A stretch of 64,000 nucleotides of DNA from Herbiconiux sp. SALV-R1 (GTDB taxonomy: Bacteria; Actinomycetota; Actinomycetes; Actinomycetales; Microbacteriaceae), in assembly GCF_013113715.1 (NCBI RefSeq), contig NZ_CP053344.1, positions 124,001-188,000 of the forward strand, in the 5' to 3' direction. Both the position numbers and the translations under genes were made by a program. Shown one piece after another: positions 55,228 through 63,698 of this stretch; position 1 is the stretch's first letter, and every line of letters begins with the position of its first letter. The notes beneath the pieces are model-generated. The model was not told the origin of the DNA. It searched no databases and saw only the letters and a program-made list of their open reading frames with translations.

Positions 55228-55343
55228 GCGACGACGGTAACCCATCGCATCGCCCCGAAGCGGGCCGGACGGCGGATCCTAGTAGCGGATGCGAGGATCC
55301 TCTCACCGACGGGGCGGGTGGCCGAGGGATACAGTGGGGCGTC

Positions 55344-55922
55344 ATGACCATCATGCGATCACTCGTGTACTTCGTGGCCGTGAGCGCCGACGGGTTCATT
55401 GCCGAGAGCGACGGCACCTTCGATCGGTTCCCCGTCGAGGGGCCGCACATCGACGCGCTGGTGGCCGAGCATCCGGAGACCCTTCCCGGATTCGTGCGCG
55501 ACGCCCTCGGACTGAGCGGCGCCGGCCGCTTCGACACCGTGCTCGAGGGGCGTGCCACGCACCAGGTGGGGCTCGGCGCGGGCGTCGGCGACGCCTACCC
55601 GCACCTGCGCCACCTCGTGTTCTCCTCGACGCTCGACCGCGCGGCGGTCGCCGACGGCATCGAGCTCGTGCGCGGCGACGCCCTCGCACGCGTGCGCGAA
55701 CTGAAGGCCGAACCGGGCGGCGACCTCTGGCTCTGCGGCGGTGGCCGGCTCGCGAGCGAGCTCCTCCCCGAGATCGACGAGCTGTTGCTCAAGGTGAACC
55801 CCGTGCTCTTCGGCACCGGCATCCCCCTCTTCGCCCGGCCGATGGATGCGCGCCTCCACCTCACCGACACCCGCCCCTTCCCGAACGGCGTCATCTGGAA
55901 CACCTACCGCCTGCACCACTGA
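55344..55922 (+). CDS. DHFR/RibD C-terminal-like reductase 1
   Basis: 192 residues. RibD_C fold: YFVAVSADGFIAESDGTFDRFP at the start, LEGRATHQVG, DLWLCGGGRLASELLPEIDELLLKVNPVLFGTGIPLF. Such proteins bind NADPH, but most stand-alone members have no known substrate. ATG 55353 is another possible start. It is convergent with the small HTH gene. Confidence 0.85.
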   Translation: MTIMRSLVYFVAVSADGFIAESDGTFDRFPVEGPHIDALVAEHPETLPGFVRDALGLSGAGRFDTVLEGRATHQVGLGAGVGDAYPHLRHLVFSSTLDRAAVADGIELVRGDALARVRELKAEPGGDLWLCGGGRLASELLPEIDELLLKVNPVLFGTGIPLFARPMDARLHLTDTRPFPNGVIWNTYRLHH

Positions 55923-55961
55923 CTCAGAGTGTCGTCCAGACCTCGATATCGTCGGGGGCTC

Positions 55962-56258
55962 TCATAGGCGCCCGCCGTTGCGGAGGAGGTCGTCGATGCG
56001 GGCTCGTGCTGTCTCGTTCGTGTACGGGTCGATGCCAGCGATGGCCGTCTCTGCGATTCCGAGCGCGCCGAGGATGGCGAACAGGGAGTCGATGCGACCG
56101 CCTTCACCCGACTCGATCGCGCGAAGCGTCTGTCGAGACACGGCGGCCCGATCGGCCAGCTCGGCGGCCGAGAGCCCGTTCAGCGTGCGCCATCGCCGGA
56201 TGTTCTCGCCGAACTCCTCGAGCTGCCGCGACCGACGCGGCGATGATCGCTGAACCAT
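55962..56258 (-). CDS. XRE-type helix-turn-helix regulator (small)
   Basis: 98 residues. HTH_3 unit: FGENIRRWRTLNGLSAAELADRAAVSRQTLRAIESGEG. C-terminus ARARIDDLLRNGGRL. AGGAGG lies four bases before ATG 56258. A dyad CATGA-AA-TCATG sits directly before it, a likely self-control site. No toxin gene is next to it, so it does not look like an antitoxin. Confidence 0.85.
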   Translation of the reverse strand: MVQRSSPRRSRQLEEFGENIRRWRTLNGLSAAELADRAAVSRQTLRAIESGEGGRIDSLFAILGALGIAETAIAGIDPYTNETARARIDDLLRNGGRL

Positions 56259-56270
56259 AGCGCCTCCTGA

Positions 56271-56282
56271 CATGAAATCATG
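56271..56282. promoter_or_regulatory. CATGA-AA-TCATG dyad before the small HTH gene
   Basis: Perfect 5-bp arms with a 2-base centre, 13 bases upstream of the start codon and just beyond its ribosome site; typical of a site for a small HTH repressor. Confidence 0.4.
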
Positions 56283-56352
56283 CCACAACCCACACTGTCT
56301 GGCAGGTTTTCCGACCACCATGACCGCCATCCCGGGCGGGGCGGGGTCCTGG

Positions 56353-57015
56353 CTAGCGCGGCCTGCGGGTGAAGACGTAGTGCACCACGCCCGTGGGGGA
56401 GGCGATGACCTCGACATCGAAGCGCTCCTCGAGGCCTTCGAGCCCGTCCCAGACGCGCTCACCGCGACCAAGCACGATCGGTACGACCACGATGTGCAGG
56501 TGATCGACGAGATCGGCGGCGAGGAACTCGCGCACCACCGTCGGCCCGCCCCCGAGCCGCACGTCGAGCCCGCCTGCCTGCTCCACGGCGATCGCTAGTG
56601 CCTCTACCGGGGAGGCGTCGCGGAAGAGGAACGTCGTCTCCCCGAGCGAGAAGTCGGGCCGCGGGTGGTGCGTCAGCACGACGACAGGAGAGTGGAACGG
56701 CGGCTCCTCGCCCCACCATCCCTGCCAGCTCTCGTCTTGCCACGGCCCCCGCTGCGGACCGAACTTGTTGCGGCCCATGATCTCGGCGCCGATGCCGAGG
56801 TTCGTCGCGGCGGCGAACGCGTCGTCGACGCCCCGCGTGCCCGCGCCCACCGACTCCGACTCGTGACCCGTCATCTCCACAAACGCCCGCGTCGGGAAGA
56901 ACCAGCTCATCAGCCGGTGCCCGGCGTGCCCGAAGGGCGCCTCGAGGCTCTGCCCCTCGCCGGTCGCGAATCCGTCGATCGAGACGGCGAGGTTGTGCAC
57001 GCGCAGCTTGGTCAT
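56353..57015 (-). CDS. DHFR/RibD C-terminal-like reductase 2
   Basis: 220 residues. RibD_C fold with an insert: VHNLAVSIDGFATGEGQSLE, AEIMGRNKFGPQRGPWQDESW, VVVLTHHPRPDF, VRLGGGPTVVREFLAADLVDHLHIVVVPIVLGRGERVWDGLE. Its substrate is unknown. It is only distantly like reductase 1 three hundred bases away, so not a recent copy. Confidence 0.87.
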   Translation of the reverse strand: MTKLRVHNLAVSIDGFATGEGQSLEAPFGHAGHRLMSWFFPTRAFVEMTGHESESVGAGTRGVDDAFAAATNLGIGAEIMGRNKFGPQRGPWQDESWQGWWGEEPPFHSPVVVLTHHPRPDFSLGETTFLFRDASPVEALAIAVEQAGGLDVRLGGGPTVVREFLAADLVDHLHIVVVPIVLGRGERVWDGLEGLEERFDVEVIASPTGVVHYVFTRRPR

Positions 57016-57096
57016 GCGCTCACCCTAACCGAATGTTGACGGCGTTCACATCACTGGAGACGTGCGGAATCAGATGCTCAGGGCCAGGCTGAGACC

Positions 57097-57255
57097 ATGA
57101 TCGGTATCGCTGTAGCAGCTCTCATCATCGGCCTCGTCCTGCTGTTCATCGGCATCTTCGTCGAGGCGGCCAAGTTCCTGCTGTGGGTGGGCCTCGTCGT
57201 GGTGATCCTCGCGATCATCGCCGCGCTCATCCGGTACATCCGCCGCCGCGCGTAG
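57097..57255 (+). CDS. 52-residue membrane protein
   Basis: MIGIAVAALIIGLVLLFIGI begins a protein of two membrane spans (about 2-20 and 27-46) with a basic end (RYIRRRA). Codon use is as in its neighbours. Similar very short two-span proteins are common in Actinobacteria without known role. A long inverted repeat follows 22 bases later. Confidence 0.65.
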   Translation: MIGIAVAALIIGLVLLFIGIFVEAAKFLLWVGLVVVILAIIAALIRYIRRRA

Positions 57256-57277
57256 CCTCCGACGTTGGGCGCGCGTT

Positions 57278-57327
57278 GGTCGCGCACAGTGCTCTTCCCG
57301 CGCGTGGACAGAGCGCTTTGCGCGACC
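57278..57327. repeat. 18-bp inverted repeat between convergent genes
   Basis: Arms 57278-57295 (GGTCGCGCACAGTGCTCT) and 57310-57327 pair with two mismatches around 14 bases, between the small membrane protein and the leftward NTF2-like gene. Confidence 0.7.
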
Positions 57328-57340
57328 TTCACGCCACACC

Positions 57341-57694
57341 TCAGTCGCGCAGCACGAACCAATCGGTGAACGAGCTCGCCCGCCCGTCGGCGGCGAAGCG
57401 CACCACCCACAGGTTGTCGTAGATCTTCGACAGCTTCGGGTACTCGCTCACGCACTGCGCCACACCGAGCTCGGGGGTGTCGACGAGCACCTGCCAGGTG
57501 AACGTCGTGTCTCCGGGCTCGTCGCGCGCCGCGAGCCACTTCTCGACGATCTCGTCGTGCCCCACCCACGGCGGGGTGCTCGGGCCGTCGCGGTACTCGG
57601 CGTCGTCGGTGAACAGGGCGACGATGTCGGCGGGGTCGTTCGACTCCCAGGCCCTGCGGTAGTCCTCGATCCAGGATGCGATGCGCTCGGTCAT
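57341..57694 (-). CDS. NTF2-like (SnoaL-type) protein
   Basis: 117 residues. RIASWIEDYRRAWESNDPADIVALFTDDAEYRDGPS is the standard opening of small SnoaL proteins, and FAADGRASSFTDWFV the standard final strand. It is not close to the two SnoaL-like proteins of the 47-51 kb module. Function unknown. Confidence 0.85.
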   Translation of the reverse strand: MTERIASWIEDYRRAWESNDPADIVALFTDDAEYRDGPSTPPWVGHDEIVEKWLAARDEPGDTTFTWQVLVDTPELGVAQCVSEYPKLSKIYDNLWVVRFAADGRASSFTDWFVLRD

Positions 57695-57818
57695 GCGATC
57701 AGTGTCGCCCCGTGCGATCCAATCCGCGACCCGTGGCGCGACGAATCCTCCGCACAGGCCCCGGCATCGTGCCGGGCAGGCCGAGCCTCTGGCCTCGGCA
57801 GCGTGGAGGAGGCAGTCG

Positions 57819-59441
57819 ATGTCGCAGCAGCCGAACCGGGAGCCGAACCGGAGTCGTGGGGCGCGTCGCCGTCGTGCAGCGTTCTTCGCGTTCCTCGCCG
57901 CCGTCGCGGGAGTCATCTCCGCCGGCGCGCTCCTCGCCGTCGCCGAGGCCGTCGCCCTGCTCACCGGCCGCGACGGCAGTCCGCTGCTCGCCGTCGGCTC
58001 GTTCGTCATCGACATCGTGCCGCGCTGGGCGAAGGAGTTCGCCATCGAGACCTTCGGCGAGAACGACAAGCTGTTCCTCCTGGTCTCGCTCGGCGTCGCC
58101 GTCGTGATCGCCGCCGCCCTAGCGGGCGTGCTGCAGCTCGTCCGCCCGCCGCTCGGACTCGTCCTCGTCGGCCTCGCCGGTGCTCTCGCCGTCGCCGCGG
58201 TGGTGACGCGCGCCTCGGCGGGCCCGCTCGCCTCCCTTCCGACGGTGATCGGCACGCTGGTCGCTGTCGTGCTCCTCCACCTCCTCGCCGAGCGCCTCCG
58301 TCGCTGGCGCCAAACCGCGGCACCCGCGACGCCCGATCCACGCGACGGCGACGAGCCGTCGCGTGAGCCCGCCGTCGACCGCCGCCGCTTCCTCGGCATG
58401 GCCGTGCTCACCGCCGTCGGAGCCGCCGTCGTCGGCACCGGGGCCCGCATCGCCTCGGCCGCCACCTCGTCGATCGACGGCATCCGTGCCGCTCTCAAGC
58501 TCCCCGCCGCCCGCTCGACGGTCACCGTGCCCCAGGGCGCCGAGTTCGCCATCGACGGGCTCTCCCCGCTCTACACCCCGAACGCCGACTTCTACCGCGT
58601 CGACACCGCCCTCACCGTGCCCGAGCTCGACCCCGGCACGTGGAGCCTCAAGGTCACCGGCATGGTCGACAACGAGTTCACGCTCAGCTTCCAAGACCTC
58701 CTCGACCTCGGGCTCGACGAGTACTCCATCACGCTCACCTGCGTCTCGAACGAGGTGGGCGGCAACCTCCTCGGCACCGCGAAGTGGCTCGGTGTTCCCG
58801 TGCGCACGGTGCTCGAGCGAGCCGGGGTGCAGAAGGGCGCCGACATGGTGCTGTCGACGAGCTCCGACGGCTTCACCGCCAGCACGCCGCTGTCGAGTCT
58901 CACCGACGAGAACCTCGACGCCATCCTCGCCGTAGCGATGAACGGCGAGCCGCTGCCGTTCGAGCACGGCTTCCCGGTGCGGATGGTCGTGCCGGGCCTG
59001 TACGGCTACGTGTCGGCGACGAAGTGGCTGACCGAGCTGAAGGCCACCACCTTCGCCGACGACCAGGCCTACTGGACCCCGCGCGGCTACTCGGAGAAGG
59101 CCCCGATCAAACTCTCCTCGCGCATCGACACCCCGCGCGTCGACACCCCGGTGCAGGCGGGCGCGACGAAGATCGCGGGCGTCGCCTGGGCGCAGCCCGT
59201 GGGTGTGGAGAAGGTGGAGGTGTCAATCGATGACGCCGACTGGATCCCCGCCACCCTCTCGACCCCCGTCAACGACAGCACCTGGGTGCAGTGGTACGTC
59301 GACTGGGAGGCGACGTCGGGGGTGCACTACGTCACCGTGCGTGCCACCGACAAGGAGGGGAAGCTCCAGGTCGAGGAGCGCGCCCCGATCGCCCCTGACG
59401 GGTCGACCGGCTGGCAGCGCTCGCTCGTGACGGTCTCGTGA
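57819..59441 (+). CDS. Molybdopterin-dependent oxidoreductase with membrane N-terminus (sulfite oxidase/MsrP-like)
   Basis: 540 residues from ATG 57819 with GGAGGAGGC upstream. The first ~200 residues form about five membrane spans. A twin-Arg segment (DRRRFLGMAVLTAVGAAVV, near 188-210) leads to the oxidoreductase molybdopterin domain, where Cys308 (TLTCVSNEVGG) should bind molybdenum; a Mo-co dimerisation domain (about 430-540) ends the chain. The sulfite-oxidase family includes the MsrP catalytic subunit. The msrB-msrA pair follows after 110 bases, which suggests a joint role against methionine sulfoxide; this is inference. Confidence 0.88.
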   Translation: MSQQPNREPNRSRGARRRRAAFFAFLAAVAGVISAGALLAVAEAVALLTGRDGSPLLAVGSFVIDIVPRWAKEFAIETFGENDKLFLLVSLGVAVVIAAALAGVLQLVRPPLGLVLVGLAGALAVAAVVTRASAGPLASLPTVIGTLVAVVLLHLLAERLRRWRQTAAPATPDPRDGDEPSREPAVDRRRFLGMAVLTAVGAAVVGTGARIASAATSSIDGIRAALKLPAARSTVTVPQGAEFAIDGLSPLYTPNADFYRVDTALTVPELDPGTWSLKVTGMVDNEFTLSFQDLLDLGLDEYSITLTCVSNEVGGNLLGTAKWLGVPVRTVLERAGVQKGADMVLSTSSDGFTASTPLSSLTDENLDAILAVAMNGEPLPFEHGFPVRMVVPGLYGYVSATKWLTELKATTFADDQAYWTPRGYSEKAPIKLSSRIDTPRVDTPVQAGATKIAGVAWAQPVGVEKVEVSIDDADWIPATLSTPVNDSTWVQWYVDWEATSGVHYVTVRATDKEGKLQVEERAPIAPDGSTGWQRSLVTVS

Positions 59442-59551
59442 CGCCGCGGCGAGCATCCGGAACTTTCTTCACCACGCGGGAACAATGCAGGCAGAACGAC
59501 TGTTCTGCTCTATGACGCCGCAGCCAGCGGCGCGAAGACAGAGGAGACCTC

Positions 59552-60031
59552 GTGACCACCGAGTACGTCAAGACCCCTGAGGCGCTGTCGCGTCTCACCC
59601 GCCAGCAGTACCGCGTCACGCAAGACGACGAGACCGAGCCGGCCTTCCGCAACCAGTACTGGGACAACCACGACGACGGCATCTACGTCGATGTCGTCAC
59701 CGGCGAGCCGCTGTTCGCCTCCACCGACAAGTACGACAGCGGGTCGGGCTGGCCGAGCTTCACCGTGCCGATCGACCGCTCCCGGGTGGTCGAGAAGACC
59801 GACCGCAGCTGGGGCATGACCCGCACCGAGGTGCGTTCGGCGGGTGGCGACAGCCACCTGGGGCACCTGTTCCCCGACGGTCCGCGCGAGGCGGGCGGGA
59901 TGCGCTACTGCATCAACTCCGCCGCGTTGCGTTTCGTGCCGGTCGCCTCGCTCGAGGCGGAGGGGTACGGCGACTACCTGAGCCTGTTCGGCGCAGCCAC
60001 CACCACGACTCCCGAGGAGGGAACCCGATGA
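59552..60031 (+). CDS. msrB: Peptide-methionine (R)-S-oxide reductase MsrB
   Basis: 159 residues from GTG with AGAGGAGA upstream. Catalytic Cys120 in [19 protein letters not shown] and SHLGHLF are family marks. The four zinc-binding Cys of many MsrB proteins are absent ([11 protein letters not shown] and SAGGDSHLG instead), so it is a zinc-free form. It reduces the R form of methionine sulfoxide. Overlaps msrA by four bases. Confidence 0.96.
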   Translation: MTTEYVKTPEALSRLTRQQYRVTQDDETEPAFRNQYWDNHDDGIYVDVVTGEPLFASTDKYDSGSGWPSFTVPIDRSRVVEKTDRSWGMTRTEVRSAGGDSHLGHLFPDGPREAGGMRYCINSAALRFVPVASLEAEGYGDYLSLFGAATTTTPEEGTR

Positions 60032-60555
60032 CCACCGCACCCAAGAAGGCCGTTCTCGCCGGAGGATGTTTCTGGGGCATGGAGGACCTCATCCGCCGAC
60101 GCCCTGGCGTGCTCGACACACGCGTCGGGTACACCGGCGGTGACGTGCCGAACGCCACCTACCGCAACCACGGCTCGCACGCCGAGGCGATCGAGATCAC
60201 CTACGACCCCACGGTCACGAGCTACCGGTCGCTGCTGGAGTTCTTCTTCCAGATCCACGACCCGTCGACGAAGAACCGCCAGGGCAACGATCTGGGCACG
60301 AGCTACCGCTCGGGCATCTACTACCTCGACGACGAGCAGCGCGCCGTCGCGGAGGACACCATCGCCGACGTCGACGCCTCTGGCCTGTGGCCCGGGAAGG
60401 TCGTCACCGAGGTCGCGCCCGCCGGGCCGTTCTGGGAGGCCGAGCCCGAGCACCAGGACTACCTGGAGCGCTACCCAAACGGGTACACCTGCCACTACGT
60501 GCGGCCCGGGTGGGTGCTGCCGCGGCGTGAGCACGCAGGCGCTGCGGGGGCGTAG
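60028..60555 (+). CDS. msrA: Peptide-methionine (S)-S-oxide reductase MsrA
   Basis: 175 residues. Catalytic motif GGCFWG (C14), then [12 protein letters not shown] and [17 protein letters not shown]. It reduces the S form of methionine sulfoxide, the counterpart to MsrB just upstream (ATGA overlap). A rho-independent-type terminator follows. Confidence 0.97.
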   Translation: MTTAPKKAVLAGGCFWGMEDLIRRRPGVLDTRVGYTGGDVPNATYRNHGSHAEAIEITYDPTVTSYRSLLEFFFQIHDPSTKNRQGNDLGTSYRSGIYYLDDEQRAVAEDTIADVDASGLWPGKVVTEVAPAGPFWEAEPEHQDYLERYPNGYTCHYVRPGWVLPRREHAGAAGA

Positions 60556-60594
60556 TTCTCCGGGCTGCCGGTGCATTCGGTAGCATCGATACAG

Positions 60595-60638
60595 AAGCGG
60601 GGAGCGCCCCTTATCCCGGTCGCGCTCCCCGCTTTCTT
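60595..60638 (+). terminator. Terminator after msrA
   Basis: AAGCGGGGAGCG (60595-60606) pairs with CGCTCCCCGCTT (60623-60634), 12 bp, followed by TCTT. Confidence 0.8.
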
Positions 60639-60700
60639 CGACCGTACCCCGGTCTCGCCGCTTCGGCTTTGGCGTGTCGCGCTCCGCGGGAGCAAGATGG

Positions 60701-60724
60701 ACATTCGAATACACTTTCGAATGT
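60701..60724 (+). promoter_or_regulatory. LexA (SOS)-like box
   Basis: ACATTCGAA-N6-TTCGAATGT: 9-bp perfect arms (60701-60709, 60716-60724). The inner TCGAA-N6-TTCGA has the spacing of the actinobacterial LexA box (TCGAAC-N4-GTTCGA), differing only in the bases next to the centre. It ends 11 bases before the start codon of the next gene. Confidence 0.65.
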
Positions 60725-60735
60725 CTGGAGGCGCG

Positions 60736-60993
60736 ATGAGCACCATCGATCTCACCGAGGTGGCCACCATCTGGTTCGCCGACGCGCTGCCCGTGCGCAT
60801 GCTCTGGCAGCGCGAGCGCTGGCGCGTCACCGACCGCCCCACCGAACCCGAGGGCCTCTACTGGGGCACCCACGCGCCCGACTTCGCCGCCTGGCGCTTC
60901 CAGGCCACCAACGAGGCCGGCGTCAGCCGCGTCTTCGACGTCGTCCGCCGCCACGGCGGCCCCTTCTGGAACGTCACCCACATCTACGACTGA
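60736..60993 (+). CDS. Small protein behind a LexA-like box (DUF6504-like?)
   Basis: 85 residues from ATG 60736 with GGAGG five bases upstream; ATG 60721 lies inside the box and is less likely. Trp-rich: PVRMLWQRERWRVTDRP, DFAAWRFQA, GGPFWNVTHIYD. This resembles the small DUF6504 proteins that accompany ImuB/DnaE2 mutagenesis genes in Actinobacteria, but the likeness is by eye only. Here it stands alone. Its control by SOS is inferred from the box. Confidence 0.65.
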   Translation: MSTIDLTEVATIWFADALPVRMLWQRERWRVTDRPTEPEGLYWGTHAPDFAAWRFQATNEAGVSRVFDVVRRHGGPFWNVTHIYD

Positions 60994-61026
60994 GCCGCCG
61001 GCGCCGCGCTGCCGCGCTGCCCCGTG

Positions 61027-61105
61027 CGAAACGACGGAGTCTCGGCGCATTCCACCCGAACGACGGATGCTCGGGCCGGTTCCGCGACAGGACTCCGTCG
61101 TTTCG
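61027..61105. repeat. 15-bp inverted repeat between convergent genes
   Basis: CGAAACGACGGAGTC (61027-61041) and GACTCCGTCGTTTCG (61091-61105), perfect, with a further CGAACGACGGA inside at 61058. The word is shared with 151-230. Confidence 0.85.
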
Positions 61106-61140
61106 CGGTGATCGGCCGCCGGGACGCGGGGTGGCAGGCC

Positions 61141-61200
61141 CCCTACGCGCGGGTTCCCTACGAGCGGGTCACCTACGCGCGGGATCCCCACGCGCGGGTG
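61141..61200. repeat. Four 15-bp tandem units across the dfrA stop codon
   Basis: CCCTACGCGCGGGTT, CCCTACGAGCGGGTC, ACCTACGCGCGGGAT and CCCCACGCGCGGGTG follow each other without gaps. The dfrA reverse stop codon (61173-61175) is in the third unit, and the last codons of the gene are made of the repeat. Confidence 0.9.
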
Positions 61201-61700
61201 AAGGAGTGGAACCGGTACCGGATGCCCGTGCGCGACTCGTGCCACCCCTCGGCCGGCTCGGTCACCCGCACCCACTCGCCGCCGCCGAGCTCAGGCGCCC
61301 GAGTATCCCCGGCGACCTCGAGATCCACCTCCGTCACCTCGACCCGGCTCGCCCGCGGCAGTGCCGCCGCATAGATCTCGCCACCGCCGATCACCCACGC
61401 CGTCGTCTCGGTCCCCGCGCCCGCACCGCCGAACCGCCCCAGCACAGTCTCGAGATCGTGAGCCGTCTCGGCGCCGGGCGCCGACCATCCGCTCTGCCGC
61501 GTCACCACGATGTTCTCGCGGCCGGGCAGCGGCCTGAACCGTTCGGGCAGCGACTCCCAGGTGCGCCGCCCCATCACGACAGGGCTGCCGGTGGTGAGCT
61601 CGCGGAAGTGCGCGAGGTCTTCGGGCAGATGCCACGGAATGCCGCCGCCCTCCCCGATGACGCCATCCGCGGCCTCGGCCCAGATGAGTGCGATGCCCAC
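61173..61700 (-). CDS. dfrA: Dihydrofolate reductase
   Basis: 175 residues. IWAEAADGVIGEGGGIPWHLPEDLAHF at the start carries the substrate-site Trp and Glu/Asp region; VVMGRRTWESLP and WVIGGGEIYAAAL bind NADPH. It reduces dihydrofolate to tetrahydrofolate. It follows thyA by four bases, the usual pair, since ThyA makes dihydrofolate. The C-terminal TRAWGSRA is coded by a tandem repeat that crosses the stop. Confidence 0.96.
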   Translation of the reverse strand: MGIALIWAEAADGVIGEGGGIPWHLPEDLAHFRELTTGSPVVMGRRTWESLPERFRPLPGRENIVVTRQSGWSAPGAETAHDLETVLGRFGGAGAGTETTAWVIGGGEIYAAALPRASRVEVTEVDLEVAGDTRAPELGGGEWVRVTEPAEGWHESRTGIRYRFHSFTRAWGSRA

Positions 61701-61704
61701 GGCG

Positions 61705-62511
61705 TCAGACCGCGACGGCGGCGCGGATGGCGGGGTGGTGCTGATAGTCGACGAGCTCGAGGTCGTCGTACTCGTAGTCGAACACGCTCGCCCGCTCGTT
61801 CACGATGCGCAGCGTCGGCGCCGGGAACGGGTCGCGCTCGAGCTGCAGCTGCACCTGCTCGACGTGGTTGTCGTAGATGTGGCAGTCGCCGCCCGTCCAC
61901 ACGAAGTCGCCGAGCCCGAGCCCGGTCTGCGCGGCGATGAGCTGGGTGAGCAGCGCGTAGCTCGCGATGTTGAACGGCACCCCGAGAAAGAGGTCGGCGC
62001 TGCGCTGGTACAGCTGGCAGGAGAGCTTGCCGTCGGCGACGTAGAACTGGAACAGGGCGTGGCACGGCGCCAGTGCCATCTGCGGGATGTCGGCGACGTT
62101 CCAGGCCGACACGATCATCCGTCTCGAATCGGGGTCGGTGCGGATGGTGTCGATCACCTGCGAGATCTGGTCGATGTGGCTGCCGTCGGGCGCCGGCCAC
62201 GAACGCCACTGCACCCCGTACACCGGGCCGAGTTCGCCGCGCTCATCGGCCCACTCGTCCCAGATGGTCACGCCGTTCTGCTGCAGCCACCCCACGTTGC
62301 CCTCGCCGCGCAGGAACCAGAGCAGCTCGTAGGCGATCGACTTGAAGTGCACCCGCTTCGTGGTGATGAGCGGGAACCCCTCAGCGAGGTCGAAGCGCAG
62401 CTGGCGGCCGAACACGCTGCGGGTGCCGGTGCCCGTGCGGTCGGACTTCGGCGTGCCCGTGGCGAGCGTCTCGCGCAGCAGGTCTTCGTAGGGCGTCGCG
62501 ATCGTGTTCAT
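61705..62511 (-). CDS. thyA: Thymidylate synthase
   Basis: 268 residues. Methylates dUMP to dTMP with methylene-tetrahydrofolate. Catalytic Cys150 in [39 protein letters not shown] and DCHIYDNH are family signatures. First gene of a leftward thyA-dfrA operon. Confidence 0.97.
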   Translation of the reverse strand: MNTIATPYEDLLRETLATGTPKSDRTGTGTRSVFGRQLRFDLAEGFPLITTKRVHFKSIAYELLWFLRGEGNVGWLQQNGVTIWDEWADERGELGPVYGVQWRSWPAPDGSHIDQISQVIDTIRTDPDSRRMIVSAWNVADIPQMALAPCHALFQFYVADGKLSCQLYQRSADLFLGVPFNIASYALLTQLIAAQTGLGLGDFVWTGGDCHIYDNHVEQVQLQLERDPFPAPTLRIVNERASVFDYEYDDLELVDYQHHPAIRAAVAV

Positions 62512-62703
62512 CACGTCGAGCGTAGACGCATTCACGGATGCCGTGGTCGGTCTCACGCGGATCTTCCGCGCATCCCGCGCAGTTCTTCGCACACCTTTTC
62601 CCGCCTCTCCCGGCCTTTCGTCGCCTTTCGCGGACAGTCGTGTCGATCCACACGGATGCGCGCCCCGCTTGCCGATACCCTGGTGGCGACAGAAGGGCGG
62701 CCG

Positions 62704-62916
62704 GTGAAGCGCATCAACATCCTCTACGCGGGCAAGCAGTATTCGGTCTCGGGGCGCGACATCGACGAGGTCAAGGAAGAGATCCGCGCGGCAGTCGAGT
62801 CGGCCGTGCCCACCTGGCTCGAGGTCAACGTCGGCGAAGGCAAGTACAAGCGCGCCGACATCCTGCTCTCACCCGGGGTCGACGTGGCGGTCGTCGGCAT
62901 CGACGCCGACGAGTAG
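62704..62916 (+). CDS. Small conserved protein of unknown function
   Basis: 70 residues from GTG. A compact alpha/beta pattern ([50 protein letters not shown]) with no membrane span. Regular codon use and a clear place before the DUF2071 gene (eight bases) support it. No family recognised. Confidence 0.65.
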   Translation: MKRINILYAGKQYSVSGRDIDEVKEEIRAAVESAVPTWLEVNVGEGKYKRADILLSPGVDVAVVGIDADE

Positions 62917-62924
62917 GGGCTCTC

Positions 62925-63698
62925 ATGCCGCTCGCGGAGCCCGCAGCGCTGTCGCGCGTCGCCCCACCCATGCCGGGCGGGCCGCTGCACGAGCAGGACT
63001 GGCAGTCGCTCACCTTCCTGCACTGGCGGGTCGAGCCCGCGGTCGTGGCACCGTATCTGCCGCCGGGCACCCGTCCCGACGTCTTCGACGGCTCCGCCTG
63101 GGTCGGGCTCATCCCCTTCCGGCTCGCTCACGCGACCGCTCCCGGCTTCCGCCCGCTCGGCCCCATCCCCTACGCCGGCACCTTCCCCGAGATCAACGTG
63201 CGCCTCTACTCGGTCGACGAGACCGGCCGCCGGGGCGTGGTGTTCAGCTCGCTCGAGTCGTCGAGGCTCGCCGCCGTGAGTGCGGCGCATGCCCTGTTCG
63301 GCCTGCCCTACCGCTGGGCCCGCATGTCGATCTCGACCTCCGCATCCGGCGTCATCAGCTACCGCTCGGAGCGTCGGGGAGCCCACGGCTTCGGCGGACG
63401 CACCGGCCCGCACTCCCGCATCGACGCCCAGCCCCTCGACACCGATCTCTCGCACGACCCGCTCGCCGTGTTCCTCACCGCGCGCTGGGGCCTCCACATC
63501 GCCCGCCACGGGCGCACCCTCTTCATCCCGAACGAGCACGACCCGTGGGAGGTGCGTGCCGCCCGCCTCGACTTCCTCGACGACGAGCTGCTCGCCGCCG
63601 CCGGCTTCCCCCGCCTCGCCTCCCGCGCCCCCGATTCCGTGCTCTTCTCCCCGGGCGTGCACACGGCCTTCGGCCGCGCGTACCCCGCCCTCCGCTGA
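62925..63698 (+). CDS. DUF2071 (YqjF-like) protein
   Basis: 257 residues. WQSLTFLHWRVEPAVVAPYLPPGTRPDVFDG and LIPFRL..GTFPEINVRLYSVDETGRRGVVFSSLE are typical of DUF2071, as is the late RWGLHIARHGRTLFIPNEHDPW. Family function is not known. The last residues (GRAYPALR) are coded by a segment that is repeated several times after the stop codon. Confidence 0.87.
   Translation: MPLAEPAALSRVAPPMPGGPLHEQDWQSLTFLHWRVEPAVVAPYLPPGTRPDVFDGSAWVGLIPFRLAHATAPGFRPLGPIPYAGTFPEINVRLYSVDETGRRGVVFSSLESSRLAAVSAAHALFGLPYRWARMSISTSASGVISYRSERRGAHGFGGRTGPHSRIDAQPLDTDLSHDPLAVFLTARWGLHIARHGRTLFIPNEHDPWEVRAARLDFLDDELLAAAGFPRLASRAPDSVLFSPGVHTAFGRAYPALR

Noticed and set aside
55962-56258. Antitoxin of a HipAB or similar system
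   Set aside because: Both neighbours are complete DHFR/RibD-like reductases on their own; no kinase or nuclease toxin is adjacent.
61141-61200. CRISPR-like array
   Set aside because: The units touch each other with no spacers and are only 15 bp; no cas gene is present.
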